From CAYMMX01 sp964391675 (GTDB taxonomy: Bacteria > Cyanobacteriota > Vampirovibrionia > Gastranaerophilales > Gastranaerophilaceae), in assembly GCA_964391675.1 (NCBI GenBank), contig CAYMMX010000005.1, forward strand, positions 124,001 through 188,000: 64,000 bases of DNA, given 5' to 3'. Shown piece by piece: positions 15,234 through 24,252 of this stretch (within the stretch, counting starts at the first letter, position 1; each line of letters starts with the position of its first letter). A program made the position numbers and the translations under genes. The notes beneath the pieces are model-generated. The model did not search any database, was not told the DNA's origin, and saw only the letters and a list, made by a program, of their open reading frames with translations.

Positions 15234-16105
15234 ATCAAGCCTCCGTAAAGATTTAAAAGTGATAACGCCATTATAATAAGCGCAATAGTAATTAAGACAA
15301 ACGTATATTCAATGATATGAGTTAGCCTTAATCTTGCCGATATTGACTCGATAAGACCTATAATTAAAGATATTGTAAGTATTACTATGCCTGTTCCTAA
15401 AATTGATTGAGGAGCCAATAAGGATGCAATCAGACCTGTAAAAAGTAACATTTTTAGTGCATTTGAATAAGAAATAAACGCTAAGTCAACTCCTGAATTA
15501 TCTAGAACCATTGCTTCGTGTATCATTGTTAGCTCCAAGTGAGTTGTAGGGTCATCAACAGGAGTTCTTGATCCTTCTATTAATATCATTAAAAATAGTG
15601 CAATCGTAGCAAGTAAAATAATTAACAACCAGACTTTACTATTGAAAGATAAAATTTTTGATAAACTTTCAAAAGAATAAATATGTCCTACAGCGCAAAT
15701 TGATGAAATTATTATAAAAAAGGCGGGTTCAATAAGTGATGTATAGCTTGCTTCTCTACTTGCTCCCATTCCTTCAAAACTTGAGCCCGTATCCATCGCT
15801 GCAGTTATACTGAAAAATTTACCTAATGCTAAAATATAAGCGAATAAAATAAAATCTCCTTGAAAATGAAAAATACACACTAAAGAACAAGCCATAACAA
15901 TACAAGCAAGGTTTATTGTTGGTGCTATTTGAAAAATAAATGAAGTAGTTTCACTTATCACAATCCCCTTTTTTATTAATTTGAAAAAATCAAAGTATGG
16001 TTGAAAAATGGATGCCCCTTGACGTCCTGATACGAGAGCTTTTGTTTTATTTATTATACCAATAAACAAAAATGGTAAAATTAGAAGCATTATAAATTTA
16101 ATCAT
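15230..16105 (-). CDS. HyfC/NuoH-like membrane subunit
   Basis: A 291-residue polytopic subunit that links the peripheral arm to the membrane pump. It carries the NuoH-family segments GRQGASIFQPYFDFFKLIKK, the acidic loop FEGMGASREASYTSLIEPA and EGSRTPVDDPTTHLELTMIHEAMVLD. The ATG at 16105 is chosen: GGCGGTGA lies upstream and the start overlaps the preceding stop as ATGA, while a frame extending further 5' lies inside the preceding gene. Length matches HyfC/HycD (about 300). Confidence 0.88.
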   Translation of the reverse strand: MIKFIMLLILPFLFIGIINKTKALVSGRQGASIFQPYFDFFKLIKKGIVISETTSFIFQIAPTINLACIVMACSLVCIFHFQGDFILFAYILALGKFFSITAAMDTGSSFEGMGASREASYTSLIEPAFFIIISSICAVGHIYSFESLSKILSFNSKVWLLIILLATIALFLMILIEGSRTPVDDPTTHLELTMIHEAMVLDNSGVDLAFISYSNALKMLLFTGLIASLLAPQSILGTGIVILTISLIIGLIESISARLRLTHIIEYTFVLITIALIIMALSLLNLYGGLI

Positions 16106-18066
16106 AATTTCACCGCCATAACTATTGTTATTAGCAAAAAAATCAAGCCATACAATAAATATTTTTGAATATTTCCACCTTGTATCCAATAAAATTTTGA
16201 GATAATAAGTTTATCAAATTCGACAATTGGTTTAATAATATAATAGTCAAATATGTCGATTATTTTAGCCTTAAAGTGAGTTTTTTGGGGAAATAATTCT
16301 TTTATCGGTTTAAAATCAAGCTCTCGTAAAAAGAATGGAGTCAAGAAGCCCAAAAATGGTCTTGAAAAAGAATAATTTGAGTATTGCATTTTTGCATTAA
16401 CATTTTGATATCCGCAATTCCATGTTTTGTATTTGTTTACTGTTCTATTTTTCAATAATACTCCTCTTGCAGCTAAAAGAATGCATATTAAAAATAAAAA
16501 AACCAAGTTAAATACAGAAATATTTATCAATATTTGATTTGGTATAATTATTGATGTTTTTATAAAAATTAAACAAGGATTGACAAATAATTGCATAAAA
16601 AGAATAGGGAATATACCTATTAAAAGTGTAAATATTGTTAAAATTCCAATTGGAACTATCATAAATTTTGAGTTATCTTCATTTACTTCTTGAGCTTTGT
16701 TACTTTTTGGAGCACCAAGAAATATAGTACTAAACATATTTGAAAACGCAATTAATGTCATTGCGCCTACAAAAGCAAGTAATCCTATAATTAATAATAA
16801 AATAGGAAATAAAAAATGGTTTTTAGAATCCAACCCGTTAAGTATACTTAAATAAATAAAAAATTCGCTAATGAAACCATTAAATGGTGGTAGTGCACAA
16901 ATAGCAATAGAACCTGCTAAAAATAGAATTGCAGTATAAGGCATCGACTTAATTAACCCCCCGAGTTTTTCACAATCCTTTGTATGCACTTTAGAATCAA
17001 TAGAACCCGCTGCCAAAAATAAAAGAGATTTAAAAATTGAATGATTTATAATATGAGCGAATACCCCTACAAATCCGAATACAGCCATAAGACTATTCTT
17101 ATAACATAGCCCAAGCATTCCCAGTCCCAGTGAAATTGTTATTAACCCAATATTTTCTATTGAAGAATAAGCAAGCATTTTTTTATAATTTCTTTGAGCT
17201 GTTGCATATAAAATTCCAAAAAATGCTGAAAGCAATCCAATAAGTAAAATTATATACGAAATTGATAGAGAGGGAGTTTCGATGTATGTAAGAATCCTTA
17301 AAATCCCATAGATTCCTGTTTTAATCATAACACCACTCATTAGTGCCGAAACATGAGATGGTGCAACCGGATGAGCTTTAGGTAGCCAGGTGTGAAGTGG
17401 GACAAATCCGGCTTTTATTCCAAATCCAATTAAAAAGAAAATAAATATAGTATTTGAAAGCTGTCCCTTAAAATCAGTAAAATTAAGGCTTCCTGTTTTT
17501 ATATTTAATAAAATAAATCCGCAAAATAAGAGTAAAGCTCCAATTTGCATTGTAATTAAATAATTAATGGCATTTTGTCTGACTTCTTTTTTTTCATTTT
17601 CAAATAATAGCAAAAAAAATGAGGATAGACTCATAATCTCCCAACAGATTAAAAACATTAAAATATTTTGCACAATTACAATAAGTATCATTGAGGGAAT
17701 AAAAATACCTAAGAAAAAATAATGTGTGGATAATTTTTTCCTATATGATTTAAGATATTTGCTTGAATAAATTATTGATAAAAATCCTATTATCAGAATG
17801 ATAAAAACAAAGATTGATGATAAAGAATCAAGAACAAATTGGACATTTTCGATTAAGCCGTTAAAATCAATGTTTGAAATTAGTACATTTTGATTAAATA
17901 AGGTAATAGTAGTTGGGATTAGCCCCAAAACTGTTGCAAGTCCTGAAAATAAAGTAAATATTATTGCTTTATATTTTTCCTTAAAAAGTATTTGGGCTAA
18001 TCCTGAAAAAACAAATAAAATTATTGAAGTAAATAAAAATACCATTATCAGTTTAGCTTCTTTCAA
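16102..18066 (-). CDS. HyfB/NuoL-like antiporter-type membrane subunit
   Basis: A 654-residue protein with about 15 hydrophobic helices, first gene of the operon. It has the antiporter hallmarks CWEIMSLSSFFLLL (TM5 glutamate), GFGIKAGFVPLHTWLPKAHPVAPSHVSALMSG, and LAYSSIENIGLI. The long C-terminal amphipathic-helix region with FKAKIIDIFDYYIIKPI is as in HyfB. The TTG at 18066 has AGGA upstream; an ATG at 18045 is the alternative. The order B-C-E-F-G-(H/I) matches the E. coli hyf gene order minus hyfA, D and formate modules. A 143-bp AT-rich gap upstream should hold the promoter. Confidence 0.86.
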   Translation of the reverse strand: MKEAKLIMVFLFTSIILFVFSGLAQILFKEKYKAIIFTLFSGLATVLGLIPTTITLFNQNVLISNIDFNGLIENVQFVLDSLSSIFVFIILIIGFLSIIYSSKYLKSYRKKLSTHYFFLGIFIPSMILIVIVQNILMFLICWEIMSLSSFFLLLFENEKKEVRQNAINYLITMQIGALLLFCGFILLNIKTGSLNFTDFKGQLSNTIFIFFLIGFGIKAGFVPLHTWLPKAHPVAPSHVSALMSGVMIKTGIYGILRILTYIETPSLSISYIILLIGLLSAFFGILYATAQRNYKKMLAYSSIENIGLITISLGLGMLGLCYKNSLMAVFGFVGVFAHIINHSIFKSLLFLAAGSIDSKVHTKDCEKLGGLIKSMPYTAILFLAGSIAICALPPFNGFISEFFIYLSILNGLDSKNHFLFPILLLIIGLLAFVGAMTLIAFSNMFSTIFLGAPKSNKAQEVNEDNSKFMIVPIGILTIFTLLIGIFPILFMQLFVNPCLIFIKTSIIIPNQILINISVFNLVFLFLICILLAARGVLLKNRTVNKYKTWNCGYQNVNAKMQYSNYSFSRPFLGFLTPFFLRELDFKPIKELFPQKTHFKAKIIDIFDYYIIKPIVEFDKLIISKFYWIQGGNIQKYLLYGLIFLLITIVMAVKL

Positions 18067-18209
18067 TAAAATTATCCTGCTAAAATATCAAAATGCAAGA
18101 AAATTCTGCAAAATTTTTTTTAGATGCGTTATTTAGCGAAGCTCTATAAAATTTTTTTTGATTTTTATACAAATTAGGCTACAAAAACTTAGAAAGAATT
18201 AATCCCGAG

Positions 18210-18512
18210 TTAATCTTTTTTCCCTATTTCTAAAATAGTATCCATCATATCCATTTTAGATTCAATTACATTTACTTCTGCGGACACAGTGATTTCTGCT
18301 AATACACTTGCTAATACTAAATCAACAAGATTATCCTCTCCCGAATTAAACTTTTCTAATTCGTTTAATAATTTTGCTTCTGAGCTTATAATCGCTTGGT
18401 CCTCCTTATAAAAAGAGTTTAAAGATTCAAATTTCTCAATCTCTGATCGTTGTGATGTAGAAACCTCTGGTTGAAAAATATTGCTATTAATATTATTAAC
18501 ACCTAAAACCAT
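18210..18512 (-). CDS. small acidic helical protein, unknown function
   Basis: A 100-residue protein starting MVLGVNNINSNIFQPEVS. The first 20 residues are Asn-rich and polar; the rest is helical and acidic, ending with a heptad-like segment LVDLVLASVLAEITVSAEVN and a basic GKKD tail. No family recognised. It stands alone, between the hydrogenase-like operon and the divergently read PocR-GAF gene. The ATG at 18512 has a weak AAGGTAAAAACA site. Its leader resembles other orphan proteins of the window. Confidence 0.55.
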   Translation of the reverse strand: MVLGVNNINSNIFQPEVSTSQRSEIEKFESLNSFYKEDQAIISSEAKLLNELEKFNSGEDNLVDLVLASVLAEITVSAEVNVIESKMDMMDTILEIGKKD

Positions 18513-18654
18513 TGTTTTTACCTTTATGATTTATTAATATATAGTTTTGTTCCACAAAAAAATATATTTTAAACTTCAGAAAATTCTTTTTATAAATTAT
18601 TTAATAGCCTGATTAGGGTTTTTAATTATTTCTAAAATTGCTTAAACTATAACA

Positions 18655-21600
18655 ATGGATATTTTGGAAATGATAAAAATGTTTAATAATCGTAAAAAAA
18701 TAAATTTGTCGGATTTAATAGATATAAATTTTTTGCAAGAATTGCAAGATGACTTTTCTAATACTTTAGATGTAGCAAGTATTACTGTTGATGATAAAGG
18801 ACCAATTACAAAACCAAGTAATTTTACAAATTTTTGCACAAAACATATAAGAGCAAATGAATTAGGTGCTCAAAAATGCAATCAATGCGACATAGAGGGT
18901 GAAGCTTTAGCAAAAGAAAAAGGAGAACCTGTAATTTATACTTGCCATGCCGGTCTTACTCATTTTGTTGTTCCTATAATAGTTAAAGGAAAGCATGTTG
19001 CTTCAATTTTAGGCGGGCAAATTTCTAGTATCAAACCAGATGAAAAACATTTTAAAAATATTGCTAAGCAACTGGGTATTGAAAAAGAACATGAATATAT
19101 AGAAGACTTAAGAAAAATTAAAGTGATTCCTGAAAAAAACATTAAAGCTGCTGTAAAGTTACTTTCTCTTGTTGCAAATTCAATCTCAAAAATAGCACAC
19201 AAAAATTATGAACTAATAGAAAAAAACCAAAGAGAAACGCTTACAGAAAAAATAATTAAAAAAATTAGAAGTACACTTGACGCAGAGGATGTTAAAGAAT
19301 ATTTTCTCGAAATTGCTCAAGAATATTTTGGATCGGATAGATGTATCTTTGCCGATTATGATAAAACTACAAAAAAATTTATACCTTTTAGTCGTGAAAA
19401 ATTAAAATCTCCTGACATAAAAAGTTTAATGGGTGTCGACTTAGAAGAAGTATTTCCTGAGTTTTGTGCAAAATTAAAAAAGGGGAAAGACATTATTATT
19501 AGAGATTTAGAAAAAACTCTATCAAGAAAAAGCCTTTTAGGATATAAAGCTGTAAAAACACTAAAAGAAAGTGATGCAAAATCTGACTACGGGCTTTTAG
19601 TAAAATGCAGAGATGAAATCGTAGGAATTCTTATACTTCACTTTATAAAAGAAAAAAATGTTTTAAGTCATGATGAATTTGACTTTTTAAAAATTATAAG
19701 AGAGCATGCAGGAGCGGCACTTTGCCAATCTGAATTATATGAAATAACTAAACAACAAGCTGAAAGAGAAAGAATATTAGGGGGTATAAATAACCACATA
19801 AGAAGCTCTTTAGATCTTAAAGATATTAAGCATGAAATAGTTAATCAAATTGGAACATTTTTAAATGCTGACAGAGTTGTTGTTGCTTACTATGATTATA
19901 AAGTCAATAATTATATTGTTTCAAAAGAAGGAGAATACTTATCCTCTGATAATGTAAAAACTCTTGTCGGAATTGATTTTGCAGGTACTCCAGGATTTGC
20001 TGAATATATAAGAAATATTCATTTTCAAGGTAAAGATATTATTTTTAATGATCTTGATAAATATCTTGATGAAAATGATTTTAGGAATACAGGAGTTGAA
20101 ACTTTCTATCGTGATTTTGGATTTATTTCATCAGCAGCAATAAATATGTATTATGAAGATACATTTATAGGTGATTTAGTAGTAACATTCGAAAATAAAA
20201 AAAAATTTACTGATGAAGAAATCAAATTCCTTAAAGCAATAGCAGACCAGGCAGGTGTTGCTTTTCATCAAGCAAAATTATTTGACGAAAAACAGCGTAT
20301 GGCAGAAAATGAAAAATTTTTAAGGCAAATAATGTTATCTTCTGTAGAAAGTTTTAATTTTAAAGAAATTGTTAATTTAATAGTAACAGAAGCTGGAAAA
20401 TATTTTAAAGCTGACAGATGTTTTTTTATTAAAATTGATCAAGAAACTACCACAAATAACCCTATGGAAATATATTCAGAATATCTTTCATCAAAAAACA
20501 TTGTATCTCATTATTTAAGAAAACCGAAAAAAGAAGAAATAGAAGATTTTATTAAAATCGGACAAAAACGCGGGAATGATATTGTTAATGATATAACTAA
20601 GGCAGATTTGCCTGATATAACAAAAAAATTCTTGATAGATGAATTATCAGTAAAATCATATTTAAACGCTCCGGTTTATTATGGTGATATTAATTACGGC
20701 GGATTAGTTTTACATTATGTTAATGATTTTAAAACATTTACTCAGGAAGATATTTATATGGCTAATGCTATTGCAAATCAAACAGCCACTGTTATTAATC
20801 AGTTAAAACTCTATGAAGAGCAAAAAAGCACTGCTGAAAGAGAATCTTTATTGCGAAATATATCCGAAACAATTAGAAGTACACTTGATATAAATAAAAC
20901 GAAGAAATCCATTATCGAAACAATTGGCAAAACTTTAAAGACAGACAGATGTTTTATTACTGAATATGATAATAAAAAAAATAAGTTTTTAATCGTTGAA
21001 GATGAATATTTATCTTCTAATAATGTAATTGAATATAAAGGATTTGATTCTGAAATAGAAGTCCCGCATTTTATGGAGGCTTTCAAGCAAGGAAAAACAT
21101 TATTTATTAATAATAAAGAGATTTTTATTGATTCAGAAAACAGAGATTTTACGATTGAAAAGAAAGCTATTGAAAAATTTAATGTTAATTCTGCCTTTAG
21201 TTGTCCGTTAAATTATAAAGATCAATTTTTAGGTGTATTATCGACTCATTATATTCGAGAACACTATATAAATGAAGATGAGATTAATTTAATAAAAACT
21301 ATTGCTAATCAAGTAGCAACAGCAATTCATCAGGCAAGATTATATAAAGAAACCCAAGAACTTGCAAAAAGAGAAATGCTTCTGAGAAATATAACCGAAA
21401 CGGTAAGAAAATCTCTTAATTTTGATGAAACAAAAAGACAAATTGTTAATATCATCGGAGAAACATTAAAAGCGGATAGATGTTTTATTATTGAATATAA
21501 CAAATCTAATGATAAGTTTTTAATTCCCAATGAAGAATATTTGTCATCAAGTAATATTCTTTCTTATAAGGGTGTAGATTTAAACGAACATGTACCTAGT

Positions 21601-22653
21601 TTGTTTGCAGAATTTAAAAAAGGAAAAAAATTGGTTATAAATAAAAACGGTTCTACTTTAAATGATGAAAAAGTAGACTTTGAACAGGAAAAGTTTGAAG
21701 ATGTAAGAAAAGCTATTGAAAAATATAAAGTATATTCTTGTCTGGTTTTTCCTCTATACTATTCGGACGAATTTCTTGGAGATTTAGTACTACATTATGT
21801 TGAAGTTCAACATGAAATTGGGGAAGATGAAACTAATTTTTTGAGTTTAGTTTCAAACCAAATAGCCTTGGCTTTATATCAATCTAAATTATATCAAAAG
21901 GTACAACTACAAGCCGAAAGGGAAAGAATTAGCAGAAATATTGTAGAAATTTTAAGAAGTACTTTAGATAAAAATATGATAGAACACTTATTTGTCAGAA
22001 ATATTGGTAAATATTTCAATGCGGATAGGGTATTCTTCTCAGAATTTAACAATAAAGAGGGGAAATATATGCCAATTTTAGAACAATCTGAGTATTTATC
22101 AAGCATTGAGGAAAAAAGTTTTGCATGTTATGATTTTTCAAATGAAACTACGAGCGGACATATTCAACCATTATTAGAAAAAAGAGAAATACTCATTCCA
22201 AACTGGGCAGGATATATAGAAAAAAATTCTAAAACTCCTGAATTATTGGCTTTATATAAAGAAGCAAATACAAAATCAACGTATAGTTTCCCGGTTTTGT
22301 ATGAAGGTCGTATAATGGGATATTTTTGCATTGAATTTACTCATAAAATAAATGAATTGCTGGATGAAGATATAAACAGGATTAGAAATATCTGTACTCA
22401 AGCAGGCATTGCATTGTATCATGCAGAATTATATTTAGAAGCACAACAAGCCTTGCAGTCAAAAGAAGAACTTATCTCTAAAGTAAAAATAGGTATAGAA
22501 AAACCTGTAGATGAGATACTAAAAACGTCAAGAGTTTTATCAGAACTAGAACTTGAACGTGACAAGCAAAGAGAATACTTAAATAACATTATTAACAGTT
22601 GCAATCAATTATTGGAATTGACAAGGGATATTTCTAACATTAAAAATGATTAG
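18655..22653 (+). CDS. PocR plus six-GAF sensory protein with kinase-less HisKA-like end
   Basis: A 1332-residue soluble protein. Residues about 15-185 are a PocR ligand-binding domain with its Cys pattern (FCTKHI, KCNQCD, YTCHAGL). Six GAF domains follow, starting near residues 206, 383, 562, 741, 919 and 1101, each about 178 residues and each preceded by a linker like AERERILRNI. Most carry ADRCF and EYLSS motifs. The last 55 residues (IEKPVDEILKTSRVLSEL, then EYLNNIINSCNQLLELTRDI) resemble a HisKA dimerisation helix pair, but the phospho-accepting His and any ATPase domain are absent. It is probably a multi-ligand sensor or scaffold acting on a separate partner. No signal peptide or membrane span. 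Confidence 0.8.
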   Translation: MDILEMIKMFNNRKKINLSDLIDINFLQELQDDFSNTLDVASITVDDKGPITKPSNFTNFCTKHIRANELGAQKCNQCDIEGEALAKEKGEPVIYTCHAGLTHFVVPIIVKGKHVASILGGQISSIKPDEKHFKNIAKQLGIEKEHEYIEDLRKIKVIPEKNIKAAVKLLSLVANSISKIAHKNYELIEKNQRETLTEKIIKKIRSTLDAEDVKEYFLEIAQEYFGSDRCIFADYDKTTKKFIPFSREKLKSPDIKSLMGVDLEEVFPEFCAKLKKGKDIIIRDLEKTLSRKSLLGYKAVKTLKESDAKSDYGLLVKCRDEIVGILILHFIKEKNVLSHDEFDFLKIIREHAGAALCQSELYEITKQQAERERILGGINNHIRSSLDLKDIKHEIVNQIGTFLNADRVVVAYYDYKVNNYIVSKEGEYLSSDNVKTLVGIDFAGTPGFAEYIRNIHFQGKDIIFNDLDKYLDENDFRNTGVETFYRDFGFISSAAINMYYEDTFIGDLVVTFENKKKFTDEEIKFLKAIADQAGVAFHQAKLFDEKQRMAENEKFLRQIMLSSVESFNFKEIVNLIVTEAGKYFKADRCFFIKIDQETTTNNPMEIYSEYLSSKNIVSHYLRKPKKEEIEDFIKIGQKRGNDIVNDITKADLPDITKKFLIDELSVKSYLNAPVYYGDINYGGLVLHYVNDFKTFTQEDIYMANAIANQTATVINQLKLYEEQKSTAERESLLRNISETIRSTLDINKTKKSIIETIGKTLKTDRCFITEYDNKKNKFLIVEDEYLSSNNVIEYKGFDSEIEVPHFMEAFKQGKTLFINNKEIFIDSENRDFTIEKKAIEKFNVNSAFSCPLNYKDQFLGVLSTHYIREHYINEDEINLIKTIANQVATAIHQARLYKETQELAKREMLLRNITETVRKSLNFDETKRQIVNIIGETLKADRCFIIEYNKSNDKFLIPNEEYLSSSNILSYKGVDLNEHVPSLFAEFKKGKKLVINKNGSTLNDEKVDFEQEKFEDVRKAIEKYKVYSCLVFPLYYSDEFLGDLVLHYVEVQHEIGEDETNFLSLVSNQIALALYQSKLYQKVQLQAERERISRNIVEILRSTLDKNMIEHLFVRNIGKYFNADRVFFSEFNNKEGKYMPILEQSEYLSSIEEKSFACYDFSNETTSGHIQPLLEKREILIPNWAGYIEKNSKTPELLALYKEANTKSTYSFPVLYEGRIMGYFCIEFTHKINELLDEDINRIRNICTQAGIALYHAELYLEAQQALQSKEELISKVKIGIEKPVDEILKTSRVLSELELERDKQREYLNNIINSCNQLLELTRDISNIKND

Positions 22654-22738
22654 ATGCCTATAATATTACTCAAAACCTAAAATATCTTTTATTTTGATAA
22701 CTATAGTATTTATAAATTCATCTAGACATCTGTTTTAA

Positions 22739-24160
22739 TTAATCAAGTTTCAAAGCTTGGTAAATTACGCCTGTTTCATAAATTAATGTAATTAAATCCT
22801 CTTGAAGCTCAAATTGTTTATTTACTACATCTAATCTTGCATTGTTAAGATTATATTGAGAATCTATTACTGCAACAAAAGGTAATTGTGCATTATTCCA
22901 ATTTTTTCTTATAAGGATTTGGCTTTCTTCGGCTGTTATTTGTGCTATTTTTGCGTCTTCAAGTTTTTTTATGTCACTGTCAACGCGGGTATAAATTTCA
23001 TAAACTTTAAAATTTACTTCTTTTTTAAATCCTTCTAATTGTTCTTTTGCTTCTTCTGTCAAATATTTTGCCTTTCTAACTCCATGTATTCTCTTGTTAC
23101 CGTCAAATATGTTCCATCTGAAATATGCTGCTGCAATGTAGTTATTTCCAAGTCCCCCGAAAGGGTAGTAAGGGCTGTAAAAATTATATGATGCAATTGC
23201 GTTTAATGTGGGATACCAGTCGGCTTGTTCATGTTTTATGTTATTTTTTGTATTTTCAACTCTTATTTCCATTGCCTTTACATCGCTTCTGAATAATGCA
23301 ATACTCTGATAACAGCATAAATCATTGCTAAATTTTATCTCAGGGATCGAATCTGATATTTCTACCGAATTTTCAATACCCAAAAGCAAGCCCAAACTTT
23401 TTTTTGCAATTTCTAATCTTGTATTTTCCATATTCATTTTTTCTTCAACTTCTTCGACAGCTGATTGAGCTCTGATAATATCAGAATAAAGTCCATTCTT
23501 TTTTTCATATCGCTCTTGTGCTATTTTAAGGTGTTCTTTTGAATCTTCAATGCATTCTTTTATAACTTTTATTGTATCTTTGTGTTTATTTATTTTAATA
23601 CATGCCTGAGTAACTTGATTAATCAATTCTTCTTTTTTTCTTATATATAAGTATTCACTTGCAGAATATTCTTTTTTTGTCATTTGAAAAGATACAAAAG
23701 ATTTTTTGTCAAAAAATGTTTGTTCAATAGATAATGAAGTAAGAAAGTTACGAATAGCACCCGGATAATCAAGTGTTCCAAAAGATAAATCTTTCATTGT
23801 CAAATTTGTTTGGTTTAGCTTCATTGCAAAAGCCTCTATGGGATTATTTGAAACCATAAAACTTTCAAGAAATTTAGCATGGGGAAGCAAATCACTTTTT
23901 GCAATTCCTACATCTTCTGCAATAGCAAGAAGATGATTTCTGAGAGCTTTTATATTATTATTATTCTCCAGTGAATATTTCACTGTATCATGGAATGACA
24001 TAATACAGGGAAGATTTTCACTTGAAGATATAGATTGACTTAAAATATCTTTGGCATAGACTTCTAAATGGCAAAGATTCAAAATTAATATTATTAGTAT
24101 AATAATAAATTCTTTTTTCAATTTACTCTGCCAAAACCTTAATACTGAACTTAGATTCAT
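22739..24160 (-). CDS. TolC-family outer membrane channel
   Basis: A 473-residue OEP/TolC family protein: signal-peptide-like N-terminus (FIIILIILILNLCHLEVYA at 18-36), then two homologous coiled-coil/barrel halves, with QERYEKKNGLYSDIIRAQSAVEEVE in the first and RKNWNNAQLPFVAVIDSQYNLNNARLDV in the second. Such trimeric channels pair with inner-membrane transporters via an adaptor protein; no adaptor or transporter gene is adjacent. It is on the same strand as the TpsA gene and 92 bp downstream of it, so it may serve an unlinked efflux or type I system. Confidence 0.85.
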   Translation of the reverse strand: MNLSSVLRFWQSKLKKEFIIILIILILNLCHLEVYAKDILSQSISSSENLPCIMSFHDTVKYSLENNNNIKALRNHLLAIAEDVGIAKSDLLPHAKFLESFMVSNNPIEAFAMKLNQTNLTMKDLSFGTLDYPGAIRNFLTSLSIEQTFFDKKSFVSFQMTKKEYSASEYLYIRKKEELINQVTQACIKINKHKDTIKVIKECIEDSKEHLKIAQERYEKKNGLYSDIIRAQSAVEEVEEKMNMENTRLEIAKKSLGLLLGIENSVEISDSIPEIKFSNDLCCYQSIALFRSDVKAMEIRVENTKNNIKHEQADWYPTLNAIASYNFYSPYYPFGGLGNNYIAAAYFRWNIFDGNKRIHGVRKAKYLTEEAKEQLEGFKKEVNFKVYEIYTRVDSDIKKLEDAKIAQITAEESQILIRKNWNNAQLPFVAVIDSQYNLNNARLDVVNKQFELQEDLITLIYETGVIYQALKLD

Positions 24161-24252
24161 TTATATTAAGGGAATTTTAATCCCCCTATTTAACTATTTT
24201 TTGTAAATAGAGTTAGTTTTCTGCTTCTATAACTTCGGGAATTGATACCAAG

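Noticed and set aside
11201..18066. Calling the operon a functional NiFe hydrogenase (formate hydrogenlyase)
   Set aside because: The large subunit lacks both nickel-binding Cys pairs and no hyp or formate dehydrogenase genes are in the window; Ehr-type is a better description.
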